From: Nitrospirales bacterium
GTDB taxonomy: Bacteria > Nitrospirota > Nitrospiria > Nitrospirales > UBA8639
Direction: 5' to 3'
Assembly: GCA_029261235.1 (NCBI GenBank)
Contig: JAJDBS010000079.1
Span: 1 to 64,000, forward strand
DNA length: 64,000 nt
Positions within the stretch are counted from its first letter, which is position 1, and every line of letters starts with the position of its first letter. The notes beneath the pieces were generated by a model. That model was not told the DNA's origin. It saw only the letters and a list, made by a program, of their open reading frames with translations, and ran no database searches. The position numbers and the translations under genes were made by a program. Shown in pieces: positions 45,885 through 54,331 of the stretch.

Positions 45885-46856
45885 ATGAAAATTCTCGTTG
45901 TTGACGATGATCCGTTAACCCTTCATATGGTGGTCTATCGTTTGCGCCAATGGGGGCATGAAGTCGTGTCATGTACGGATGGAGAATCTGCATGGAAAAT
46001 TCTCGAAGGTGGAATGGTGCCCAATGTTGCCATTCTGGATTGGATGATGCCGGGAATCAATGGTCCCGACCTTTGTCAAAAAATACGTTCAAAAAAAGAT
46101 TGTCCGTATGTCTACATTGTGTTGTTGACGGGTAGAAATAATCCGGAAGATCTCATTGCAGGTTTAGATGCAGGAGCGGATGACTATCTCACCAAGCCGT
46201 TTCATCTAGGTGAGTTGGAAGCGCGATTGCGGGCAGGAAAACGCATTGTCGACTTACAGAACGAGTTGATTTCGGCCCGAGAAACGTTGCGTATTCAAGC
46301 GATGCAAGATCCTTTGACACAAATCCTGAATCATGGTGCGATTTTGGACTCACTCTTGAGTGAAATAAACCGAGCACAACGTGAGCATCAACCCTTAAGC
46401 CTTATCTTGGCTGATCTTGATGCGTTTAAACTTGTGAATGATACATATGGGCATGTGGCTGGTGATCATGTGCTTATTGAAGTGGCTCGACGGATGCGGA
46501 GCTGTTTGCGGTCATATGATGCTATTGGTCGTTATGGTGGAGAAGAGTTTTTGATTGTCTTACCGAATAGCGATGATTCCCAAGCCATTGGGTTAGCTGA
46601 ACGCATTCGAACTGCCGTGGCCTCTGAGCCTTTTCGTCTTCACAATACTGATTTGACCGTCACGATCAGTCAAGGGGTGACGACGTGGACTGATCCGGAT
46701 TCGATTCCTCTTGAACGGTTGATTCAGTCGGCCGATCGTGCTTTGTATGGGGTCAAACATAGTGGGCGAAATGCCGTTCAACATGTGCAATTTGATCAGG
46801 ACGCTGAAGAGGCGTTTTCTCCAATGTTCATTTCTCCGATTTCAGCTGAATCCTAA
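45885..46856 (+). CDS. Response regulator with GGDEF domain (diguanylate cyclase)
   Basis: A 323-residue enzyme expected to make c-di-GMP when phosphorylated. Receiver domain (VVDDDPLTLHMVVYRL, phospho-Asp in AILDWMMPGINGPD, Lys in YLTKPFH) then a GGDEF domain with active site RYGGEEF (about 216-222). An inhibitory I-site RSYD lies exactly five residues before GGEEF, so product feedback is likely. The next gene, a hybrid kinase, starts two bases after its stop and is the probable phosphodonor. Confidence 0.93.
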   Translation: MKILVVDDDPLTLHMVVYRLRQWGHEVVSCTDGESAWKILEGGMVPNVAILDWMMPGINGPDLCQKIRSKKDCPYVYIVLLTGRNNPEDLIAGLDAGADDYLTKPFHLGELEARLRAGKRIVDLQNELISARETLRIQAMQDPLTQILNHGAILDSLLSEINRAQREHQPLSLILADLDAFKLVNDTYGHVAGDHVLIEVARRMRSCLRSYDAIGRYGGEEFLIVLPNSDDSQAIGLAERIRTAVASEPFRLHNTDLTVTISQGVTTWTDPDSIPLERLIQSADRALYGVKHSGRNAVQHVQFDQDAEEAFSPMFISPISAES

Positions 46857-46858
46857 GG

Positions 46859-49213
46859 ATGTCTACTCTGCTTGTTATTAACGACGATCCCGTGCAGCTT
46901 CATCTGTTGGGAAGTTTGCTTGAGCAAGATCATGAACACGTTGTGCGTTTTACGTCTTCTGAATCAGCGTGGGAGTGGCTTCAAAACGGACATGTCCCTG
47001 ATGCGATTATCTTGGATCTTCATATGCCAGGGATCAATGGATGGCGATTTTGTGAATTGCTCCATATGCAGGCTGTGCAGGGGAAACCCGTGCCGCCCAT
47101 TCTCGTTGTCTCCGCGACGTACTCAGGAATGGACGCTGAGGATGTGCTGTCAGACTTGGGTGCTTCGGCTTTTTTACCGTTACCCGCAGAACCTGCACGC
47201 ATTCGACAACACGTCCGGCAACTTCTTGAAGAACCGGTGCCGCCTAAAGCCTTTCATGCGTGGATGGTGTCATCGGATAGTTCTAAAATAACACGAACGC
47301 GTTCGGTCTTTAAGAAACGGGGCTGGGAACTCTATGGGTGGCAACGCGGCATCGATATGCAGTCCGAATCTTCCCTGTCAGCCCCCGATATGATCATCAT
47401 TGATGATCCTCTATTGGATGTCACCGCGCACGATCTTTTGCTATGGCGCAAGCGCGAATATCCGCAAGCCAGAACTCTCGTGATGAGCCTTCAGTGCGAT
47501 GGTCGAGGATCCTCTTCTTTTGTGAATGAGTCTGATGTCTATTTGCCAAAGGAGTGCGAGCCCGATACGTTGATGACGCTGTGTGAAAAATGGTGCCGAG
47601 AGCGAGCGTTCACGCATGTTGAACATCTTCTCGAAGTGCGAACGAGCGACTTAAAAGAATCGGAAGCGCAATTTCAAGGGTTATTTGAAATACTTCCAGA
47701 TATTTTGGTGATTTACGACGACCAGCGACTCATTCGCCATATCAATACGAGCGGAGCTCAGCAATTAGGGTACGTGTCCGCAGATTTGGTTAGGACTTTG
47801 CTCGTGAGGATTCAATCTTCTATCCTGAATGAATCTGTGCGTGCGGGTGACGTTGACGTGGAACAAGTGTCGCCAAGATGGATTGAAGCGACCTTAAGGC
47901 GAAAAAATGGCACTGAGCTTCCCGTTGAATTAATGGAACGAACTGTTCGATTTCAAGGCGAATGTCAAACGTTGCTTGTCGCGAGAGATATCACAGCAAG
48001 GCAGCACATGGCACAAGAAAATGCCAAGCTGGAGCAACAGTTGCGCCAAGTTCAAAAAATGGAAGCCGTTGGCCGTTTAGCTTCTGGTGTCGCGCATGAC
48101 ATGAATAACATTTTGACGGCCATCTTGGCACATGCGAGCTTGCTCAAAGTTCGAAATGATGAAGCAAATCCAACTTGGAAGGCTGGGAATGTGATTGAAA
48201 AAGCCGTTCATCGCGGCAAGGAGATGACGTCACAACTCTTAGGTTTTGCTCGTCAGGGAAAGCATCATCATGTGCCCGTGGATCTGCACGGGGTGATCGA
48301 AGAGGTGACGGGATTATTGGGTCGGACTGTTGATAAAACCATAACCCTACAGACGGATCTTCAGGCTGATGAGCCATGGGTGGTGGGAGATCCTAATCAA
48401 CTCTATCAGGTCTTGATGAACTTGGCGGTCAATGCGTCAGATGCCATGTCTGACAAAGGAGAACTGATTTTTCAGACAAGTAATGAGACAGTCTCCTCCA
48501 CGCAAGCCTCCCATGTTCCTGGTTTGACCGCTGGTGACTATGTCGTTGTGCGTGTCACCGATACGGGTGATGGTATGCCCCAAGACGTTCAGGCGCAAAT
48601 CTTTGAACCGTTCTTCACGACAAAGGAACTCGGGCAGGGGACGGGTATGGGACTGGCTATGGTGTATGGCATTGTGAAAAATCATCATGGGTATATTGGC
48701 GTCACAAGCACACCTGGTGTGGGTACAACGATGCGTGTGTATTTGCCTTCCGTTCTGTGCGAGGAACCTCAGGCCAAGTCAGTGCCTGCCGTGAAGCGTA
48801 CTGAGGGAACAGGCCATGTGTTAATTATTGATGATGAGCATGCCGTCGCTGAAGCCGCAGAAGCTATTCTTGAGTTTTTGGGGTACGACACGACGATTCG
48901 GTTAAGCGGTCGAGAGGCGGTGGAGTTTTGCCAAGATTCTCTCAACCGTGTGGATTTGGTGTTATTGGATATGGTGATGCCTGATATGAGCGGATCCGAG
49001 TGCTTCGCTGAACTGCGCCGAATTCGCCCAGAAAGTAAAATCCTTTTGTGTACAGGGTATGATCGGAATCATGCTGTGCAAGAACTGTTAAATCAGGGAG
49101 TGGTTGGGTTTATTCAAAAACCCTATGACCTTGATGCATTAGGCCAAGTGTGTGCTGATGTGTTGAAAAGCCATGTCCCGACAGAATCGTGTCTAACTGG
49201 AAGCCAAGCGTAA
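46859..49213 (+). CDS. Hybrid histidine kinase (REC-pseudoREC-PAS-HisKA-HATPase-REC)
   Basis: A 784-residue soluble kinase. An N-terminal receiver (IILDLHMPGINGW) is followed by a degenerate receiver-like region, a PAS domain (LFEILPDILVIYDDQRLIRHI), HisKA of the VAHDMNNIL type, an ATPase domain (DTGDGMPQDVQAQIFEPFFTT, GTGMGLAMVYGI) and a C-terminal receiver (VLLDMVMPDMSG). No membrane segment is seen. With receivers at both ends it can take and give phosphate. It is paired with the upstream diguanylate cyclase and lies just before fliW. Confidence 0.92.
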   Translation: MSTLLVINDDPVQLHLLGSLLEQDHEHVVRFTSSESAWEWLQNGHVPDAIILDLHMPGINGWRFCELLHMQAVQGKPVPPILVVSATYSGMDAEDVLSDLGASAFLPLPAEPARIRQHVRQLLEEPVPPKAFHAWMVSSDSSKITRTRSVFKKRGWELYGWQRGIDMQSESSLSAPDMIIIDDPLLDVTAHDLLLWRKREYPQARTLVMSLQCDGRGSSSFVNESDVYLPKECEPDTLMTLCEKWCRERAFTHVEHLLEVRTSDLKESEAQFQGLFEILPDILVIYDDQRLIRHINTSGAQQLGYVSADLVRTLLVRIQSSILNESVRAGDVDVEQVSPRWIEATLRRKNGTELPVELMERTVRFQGECQTLLVARDITARQHMAQENAKLEQQLRQVQKMEAVGRLASGVAHDMNNILTAILAHASLLKVRNDEANPTWKAGNVIEKAVHRGKEMTSQLLGFARQGKHHHVPVDLHGVIEEVTGLLGRTVDKTITLQTDLQADEPWVVGDPNQLYQVLMNLAVNASDAMSDKGELIFQTSNETVSSTQASHVPGLTAGDYVVVRVTDTGDGMPQDVQAQIFEPFFTTKELGQGTGMGLAMVYGIVKNHHGYIGVTSTPGVGTTMRVYLPSVLCEEPQAKSVPAVKRTEGTGHVLIIDDEHAVAEAAEAILEFLGYDTTIRLSGREAVEFCQDSLNRVDLVLLDMVMPDMSGSECFAELRRIRPESKILLCTGYDRNHAVQELLNQGVVGFIQKPYDLDALGQVCADVLKSHVPTESCLTGSQA

Positions 49214-49258
49214 CGCGATGGTACGTGTGAATCTTCAAAGTTGTGAGGGGTACAACAC

Positions 49259-49738
49259 ATGATGTCTATTCAAACCAGTCGATTTGGTGAGATCAATGTG
49301 TCGGAAGACACGTTTCTGATATTTCCCACCGGGCTTGTCGGGTTTCCTGCAGTTCAGGAATTTGTCGTGCTAGATGTGGCTGAGGATTGTCATTATCAAT
49401 GGTTTCAAGCCATCAAAGAACCGAATTTGGCCCTGATCATTATTGATGTGCATCTCCTCGATCCTGAATTTCCAGTGGAAGTTTCTGATGAAGCTATCGA
49501 AGAATTGGAGATTACGGCAGAGGACCCTGTGCTGATTATGGCGGTGGTGACCATTCCCTCGGGACAACCTGACCGCGCGACAGCGAATCTTCGTGCGCCG
49601 CTTGTCGTGAATTTACGTACTCGAAAAGGCAAACAATTGATCTTACATGAATCCATTCCTTTACACTTTCCTTTACTGCCAGAAGTCGAATCTGCTCAGT
49701 CAGAGGCGACTGCGGTGAAGGAAACTGCATCGGTCTAA
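49259..49738 (+). CDS. fliW: Flagellar assembly factor FliW
   Basis: A 159-residue protein that binds CsrA, or flagellin when free, coupling flagellin translation to export. It has the FliW core FGEINVSEDTFLIFPTGLVGFP, NLALIIIDVHLLDPEF and APLVVNLRTRKGKQLIL. The ATG at 49259 is followed by another at 49262; either fits. csrA follows 60 bases later, the usual partner pair. Confidence 0.94.
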   Translation: MMSIQTSRFGEINVSEDTFLIFPTGLVGFPAVQEFVVLDVAEDCHYQWFQAIKEPNLALIIIDVHLLDPEFPVEVSDEAIEELEITAEDPVLIMAVVTIPSGQPDRATANLRAPLVVNLRTRKGKQLILHESIPLHFPLLPEVESAQSEATAVKETASV

Positions 49739-49798
49739 TCAGGAACGGTTCATTGATAACGCTCTAACCATACGCAGTTACTAGCCAAGGAAGGCATT

Positions 49799-50059
49799 AT
49801 GCTCATACTCACTAGAAAAAAAGATGAAGCGATACGTCTCGGCGAAGATATTCGAATCGTCCTTGTCCAAATAAAAGGTGGGCAAGTGCGACTCGGCATT
49901 GAATGCCCATCCACGATGCGTGTCCTCCGTGAAGAACTTTACGAAGCCGTTCGTAAAGAAAATTTAAATGCTCTGTCCATCGATCCATCACAAATCCAAG
50001 ACCTTCCCAAGAGCCTGAAGCTTCCACCAAAAGACGTTAATCCTCCCTCGTCTTCATAG
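49799..50059 (+). CDS. csrA: Carbon storage regulator CsrA
   Basis: An 86-residue RNA-binding translational regulator. The core MLILTRKKDEAIRLGEDIRI and GQVRLGIECPSTMRVLREELYE is normal. It has a longer Pro/Ser C-terminal tail (LPKSLKLPPKDVNPPSSS) than many CsrA proteins. FliW directly upstream is expected to sequester it. Likely targets are flagellar mRNAs, including flagellin encoded elsewhere. Confidence 0.95.
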   Translation: MLILTRKKDEAIRLGEDIRIVLVQIKGGQVRLGIECPSTMRVLREELYEAVRKENLNALSIDPSQIQDLPKSLKLPPKDVNPPSSS

Positions 50060-50243
50060 TATCCCTTATGCTTTTAATCTAGAAGCCATTTTCCTTAAAT
50101 ACATGCAACATCAAGAATTTACTTCATGAGCTTATAGGAGTTACTGCTTACTAGGTAGAAATTTCACGGGGTTTCAACGAAGGACAAGCTAAGAATGTTT
50201 GGTGTTTTGTATGGGGTGAGCTAAAGCATAGATCAGACTTGTC

Positions 50244-50259
50244 TGGCACAATATTTGTA
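50244..50259 (+). promoter_or_regulatory. Possible sigma-54 type promoter before the glycan cluster
   Basis: TGGCAC-AATAT-TTGTA has the perfect -24 half and correct spacing, but T in place of C in the -12 GC. It lies about 35 bases before the epimerase ATG, the same distance as the flgF promoter. The remaining gap from csrA (50060-50243) shows nothing else. Confidence 0.45.
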
Positions 50260-50294
50260 CAAAAATTCAGAAAGTATAATCTGGAGATGAAAGT

Positions 50295-51227
50295 ATGAAA
50301 ATCCTTGTAACTGGTGGGGCTGGATATCTTGGTTCTATTCTTGTGCCAACATTACTAGATCAGGGACATCAGGTGACTGTGTTGGATAACTTGATGTATC
50401 AGCAGAGTAGTCTGTTAGGGAGCTGTGCTCATCCTAATCTAGAATTCGTTAGAGGGGATTGTCGCGATGAACGGATTGTCCATGAACTGGTAGAAGATAA
50501 AGATTGCATCATTCCTCTTGCCGCATTGGTTGGTGCTCCACTCTGTGACCATGACACGATAGGGGCATGGTCTATTAACTTTGAAGCAGTGCAACGAATA
50601 GGGAAATTGGTGAGCTCATCCCAACAAATTATCTTTCCTGTCACCAATAGTGGGTATGGAGTGGGGGAAGCTGGGAAATACTGCACGGAGGAAACCCCTT
50701 TGCGTCCTATTAGTCTATATGGCGAAACGAAGGTCAAAGCGGAGAGTGCACTCCTCGAAAGGGAAAACACGATTACGCTTCGATTGGCCACCGTGTTCGG
50801 TTCATCACCTCGAATGCGAACTGATCTCTTGGTGAATAATTTTGTCTATCGCGCTGTTCATGATAAAGCTGTTGTCATTTTTGAAGGACACTTTAAACGA
50901 AACTATATTCATATACGTGATGTGACAAAGGCTTTTTTACATGCAATCGAACATTTCGAGGACATGAAAGGTAAGCCATACAACGTTGGTTTAGATAACG
51001 CGAATCTTTCAAAAATAGAACTTTGTAAGGAAATTCAGTCTGTGATACCAAGTTTTGCATTTTTTGAAGCGCCAATCGGAGAAGATCCTGATAAGCGAGA
51101 CTACATTGTCTCTAATGCCAGAATTTTGGAGACAGGTTTTCAGACCGATTGGACCATTAAAATGGGTGTCAGAGAACTTGTGAAGTGCTATCGAATGCTT
51201 GGGCAGCGGACTCATAGTAATGTTTGA
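50295..51227 (+). CDS. NAD-dependent sugar-nucleotide epimerase/dehydratase
   Basis: A 310-residue extended short-chain dehydrogenase. It has the nucleotide-binding GGAGYLGSILVP, the catalytic YGETK (Tyr-x3-Lys), and HIRDVTKAFLHAI typical of sugar-nucleotide epimerases. Substrate is not predictable. Next to heptose-type nucleotidyltransferase and kinase genes, an activity on a GDP-heptose or GDP-mannose-derived sugar is plausible. Its stop overlaps the next start by eight bases. Confidence 0.85.
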   Translation: MKILVTGGAGYLGSILVPTLLDQGHQVTVLDNLMYQQSSLLGSCAHPNLEFVRGDCRDERIVHELVEDKDCIIPLAALVGAPLCDHDTIGAWSINFEAVQRIGKLVSSSQQIIFPVTNSGYGVGEAGKYCTEETPLRPISLYGETKVKAESALLERENTITLRLATVFGSSPRMRTDLLVNNFVYRAVHDKAVVIFEGHFKRNYIHIRDVTKAFLHAIEHFEDMKGKPYNVGLDNANLSKIELCKEIQSVIPSFAFFEAPIGEDPDKRDYIVSNARILETGFQTDWTIKMGVRELVKCYRMLGQRTHSNV

Positions 51228-51975
51228 GAAGAATGAGCAAGCAGGTCTTGCCCAGGAGGGACGGACATATAGCGTGACCGCGATTATTCTAGCAGGTGGG
51301 TTAGGAACACGGTTGCGATCCGTTGTGAATGATCGACCGAAGGTGATGGCCATGGTGTCTGGACGTCCGTTTGGTGAATGGCTGGTGATGGAACTTCACG
51401 CCGCGGGCGTTCGACATGTGGTTTTCTGTACGGGCTATCTTGGTGAAATGGTGCAGGACTATTTTCAAGACGGAACTCCTTGGGGTATAACCATCGATTA
51501 TTCTCATGAAAAAGAGCTTCTTGGAACTGGTGGTGCGATTCGACACAGTCTTTCTCTTGTACGCTCAGATCCGGTGTTGGTGCTCAATGGTGATTCGTAT
51601 TGTCAGGTGAATGTAGCTGAATATCTTCAATGGTATTCTTCCAGACCACGAGCTGGGTCTCTGGCTGTTGTGAAGACCGAGAATCCAGAACGATTCGGTA
51701 GCGTACAAATGACAGACGATGGTTCTGTCTTTGCTTTTGAAGAAAAAGCTTTAGGGATAAACAATTCCTGGATCAATGCAGGCATGTATCTTTTGTCTCG
51801 GGAACTATTGGAGTCAATCCCATGCAATCAGGCGATTTCGTTAGAACGAGAAGTCTTGCCATTATGGGCGAATCGGGGGCTTTGGGGATTTCGAAATCTT
51901 GGAGCCTTTGTGGATATGGGGACACCTCAGGGTCTTCGAGAGGCTGAAGATATCTTTTCAGTTTCCGTTGCGTAA
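51220..51975 (+). CDS. Sugar-1-phosphate nucleotidyltransferase (HddC-like)
   Basis: A 251-residue nucleotidyltransferase. ATG 51220 overlaps the epimerase stop (ATGTTTGA). It has AIILAGGLGTRLR and PVLVLNGDSYC, the NTP-transferase signatures, and a single-domain size like D-glycero-D-manno-heptose 1-phosphate guanylyltransferase (HddC). The GHMP kinase gene that follows resembles the matching heptose kinase HddA. The base specificity (GDP versus others) is inferred from that pairing. Confidence 0.8.
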   Translation: MFEKNEQAGLAQEGRTYSVTAIILAGGLGTRLRSVVNDRPKVMAMVSGRPFGEWLVMELHAAGVRHVVFCTGYLGEMVQDYFQDGTPWGITIDYSHEKELLGTGGAIRHSLSLVRSDPVLVLNGDSYCQVNVAEYLQWYSSRPRAGSLAVVKTENPERFGSVQMTDDGSVFAFEEKALGINNSWINAGMYLLSRELLESIPCNQAISLEREVLPLWANRGLWGFRNLGAFVDMGTPQGLREAEDIFSVSVA

Positions 51976-52269
51976 TAAACGGTTCAGCAATACACGAGAA
52001 TCTTCCTACTTTCCCGCCTTTTTCAGATCAACAGAAAGTTTCAGGTTCATTTAGTCCTAGAGGAAAACTTCCCTGAGGAAGAATTTGCCTACTTGTAGAG
52101 AAATGAATGAATCCTTCAGAGGCTCGATTCAATAAATACACTGCATTTTTCTTCTTGCAAAGAGGAAAGTTAATGGTCTTGAAATTGCTTGTGTAATTGT
52201 CTTGTAGATTGCTTGAACTTTCTTTCCGTTGGTCTTTCAATTCGAACCGATGAGAAATGAGTATACATT
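51976..52269. other. AT-rich intergenic region with a possible sigma-54 site
   Basis: Nearly 300 bases without a believable gene (the 70-residue minus ORF lacks a ribosome-binding site and homology). A candidate -24/-12 element TGGTCT-TGAAA-TTGCT lies at 52174-52188 with the exact 12-base GG-GC spacing, about 80 bases before the kinase ATG. No heptad repeat occurs here. Confidence 0.35.
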
Positions 52270-53328
52270 ATGATTATTAGTCGCACGCCATTTCGTATTT
52301 CCCTTTTCGGTGGAGGAACTGACTATCCGGCTTGGTATCGAAAGCATGGAGGAATTGTTCTAGCAGCCACTATCGATAAATATTGCTATCTTTCTTGCCG
52401 TTATCTTCCTCCGTTTTTCGAACATCGTATCCGCCTGGTGTACTCAAAAATTGAGAGCTGTCAACACGTAGATGATATTCAACATCCTGCCGTTCGCGAA
52501 ATTCTTAAATCACTCAATATTTCTCGAGGTATAGAGATTCATCACGATGGAGATCTACCTGCTCGTAGTGGAATGGGGACAAGTTCAGCATTTACGGTGG
52601 GACTGTTGAAAGGGTTGCACGCGTTACAAGGTTATATGCCAACGAAGCAAGAATTGGCCTTGGAAAGTATTCGCATTGAGCAAGAAGTCTTACAGGAAAC
52701 GGTTGGGTCTCAAGACCAAGTTTTGGCTGCCTATGGAGGTGTGAATACTATTACGTTTATGACGAATGGCGAAATATCGGTAACCCCCATTGTTCTTTCG
52801 AACGTAAGACTCAAGGAGCTAAATTCCCATTTAATGTTGTTTTATACAGGTCTTAAAAGAACCGCAGCGAATGTTGCGGGAACGTATGTTAACGATTTGG
52901 AGTCTCATAAACGGCAGCTTCGCATTATGAAAGATCTTGTTCAAGAGAGTTTAGGCATACTCAATAGTAGTAATGATTTGAAGGAACTAGGCGGCCTTTT
53001 ACATGAGGCCTGGTTGTCTAAGAGGACATTAAGTCCTTGGGTCTCGAATGCAGAAGTAGATTCCATGTACGAACAGGCACTGAAAGCAGGGGCGCTCGGT
53101 GGAAAGTTGACAGGAGCGGGTGGGGGAGGCTTCCTCTTGCTCTTTGTTGCACCTGAAAGACAAGCAACGGTTCGAGAAGCGTTGAAGAAACTCATTCTCG
53201 TACCATTTCAATTTGAATATTCCGGTAGCCAAATAATTTTTTGTGATCGAGAAGAAGAATACTCAAGAGAAGAAGCGTTTCGTGAAACGGAACCGCCACG
53301 TGTGTTCAAGGAAGTACAAGTAGGATGA
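52270..53328 (+). CDS. GHMP-family sugar kinase (HddA-like heptose kinase)
   Basis: A 352-residue GHMP kinase. It has the N-terminal RTPFRISLFGGGTDYPAW, the phosphate-binding loop DLPARSGMGTSSAFTVGLL, and the C-terminal GGKLTGAGGGGFLLLF. The opening and length match D-glycero-D-manno-heptose 7-phosphate kinase (HddA) and fucokinase-type relatives. With the HddC-like gene upstream it suggests a GDP-D-glycero-D-manno-heptose route, but no GmhA-like isomerase or GmhB-like phosphatase is in the window. Confidence 0.82.
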   Translation: MIISRTPFRISLFGGGTDYPAWYRKHGGIVLAATIDKYCYLSCRYLPPFFEHRIRLVYSKIESCQHVDDIQHPAVREILKSLNISRGIEIHHDGDLPARSGMGTSSAFTVGLLKGLHALQGYMPTKQELALESIRIEQEVLQETVGSQDQVLAAYGGVNTITFMTNGEISVTPIVLSNVRLKELNSHLMLFYTGLKRTAANVAGTYVNDLESHKRQLRIMKDLVQESLGILNSSNDLKELGGLLHEAWLSKRTLSPWVSNAEVDSMYEQALKAGALGGKLTGAGGGGFLLLFVAPERQATVREALKKLILVPFQFEYSGSQIIFCDREEEYSREEAFRETEPPRVFKEVQVG

Positions 53329-53334
53329 TTCATT

Positions 53335-54306
53335 GTGAATAAACATTCGTCAATTTTTATTGCGGGCTGTGAAGGCTTTCTTGGAAAGGCTTTACGTCGG
53401 AGATTGTTAAGTGAGGGATTTACTAATTGTTTTGATGAAATACGTGCCAAGGTGAATCTTCGTGAGCAATCGTCTGTTGAGGAATATTTCAGAAAACACG
53501 AACCGGAGTATGTTTTTTTGGTCGGAGGGAAGTCAGGTGGAATTCAGGCAAATATAGATTTCCCTGCTGATTTAATGAGAGATAACCTTTTGGTGCAAAC
53601 TCATGTTCTTCATAGTGCCTTCTCTTATCGCGCCACAAAACTTCTCTATCTTGTGAGCTCCTGTAGCTATCCTTGTGGTTGTAAGCAGCCTTTGGAAATT
53701 GAGGACCTGATGTCAGGCCCTTTAGAGACAACAAATGAGGCCTATGCTATGGCGAAATTGGCTGGCTTAGTCATGGTTCGAGCGTACAAACAGCAGTATG
53801 GCAGGAATTTTATTGCGGGAATTCCTGGAAATGTATTTGGACCAGAAGACGACTTCCATCCTACAAGCGCGCATGTGATTCCTGCTCTTATATTGAGAAT
53901 GCATGAAGCACGCCTCCGTCAGGATTCATTTGTTGAAATATGGGGAACCGGGAACCCACTTAGGCAGTATATTTATGTCAATGATGTGGCCTCGGCCTGT
54001 GTCTTTCTAATGAATCATTATAATGGCGACCAACCAATCAATCTTGGCGGAACAGCCTGCGTGTCTATTCGGGACCTGGCCCTAAAAATACAACACATTG
54101 TTGGGTTTGAAGGAGAGCTTCGATTTAATGACCGCAAACCCGATGGTATGCTTCTGAAGGCGCTTGACAGTTTGCCTTTGTTGGAAATGGGTTGGTCCCC
54201 ATCGATGAGTTTTGATGATGGATTGAGTGAGTTGTATGAATGGTTCAAGCCGATGAGTCAAACGCGACAATTAGATCAAGAAACAATAGAGTCGTTAGTA
54301 CAGTGA
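53335..54306 (+). CDS. NAD(P)-dependent sugar-nucleotide reductase/epimerase (GDP-L-fucose synthase/ColC-like)
   Basis: A 323-residue SDR enzyme starting at GTG 53335. It has FIAGCEGFLGKAL for cofactor binding, VSSCSYPCG, the catalytic Tyr-Lys in EAYAMAKLAG and GNVFGPEDDFHPTSAHVIPALI, characteristic of GDP-fucose synthase. Relatives include ColC, which makes GDP-colitose from the product of ColD. A ColD-like gene follows directly, so a ColC-like epimerase/reductase role is attractive. Confidence 0.83.
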   Translation: MNKHSSIFIAGCEGFLGKALRRRLLSEGFTNCFDEIRAKVNLREQSSVEEYFRKHEPEYVFLVGGKSGGIQANIDFPADLMRDNLLVQTHVLHSAFSYRATKLLYLVSSCSYPCGCKQPLEIEDLMSGPLETTNEAYAMAKLAGLVMVRAYKQQYGRNFIAGIPGNVFGPEDDFHPTSAHVIPALILRMHEARLRQDSFVEIWGTGNPLRQYIYVNDVASACVFLMNHYNGDQPINLGGTACVSIRDLALKIQHIVGFEGELRFNDRKPDGMLLKALDSLPLLEMGWSPSMSFDDGLSELYEWFKPMSQTRQLDQETIESLVQ

Positions 54307-54331
54307 ACGCTATAAAGTTAAGAGTACTTTT

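Noticed and set aside
52028-52240. 70-residue minus ORF before the GHMP kinase
   Set aside because: AT-rich chance frame without ribosome-binding site; it also covers a candidate promoter.
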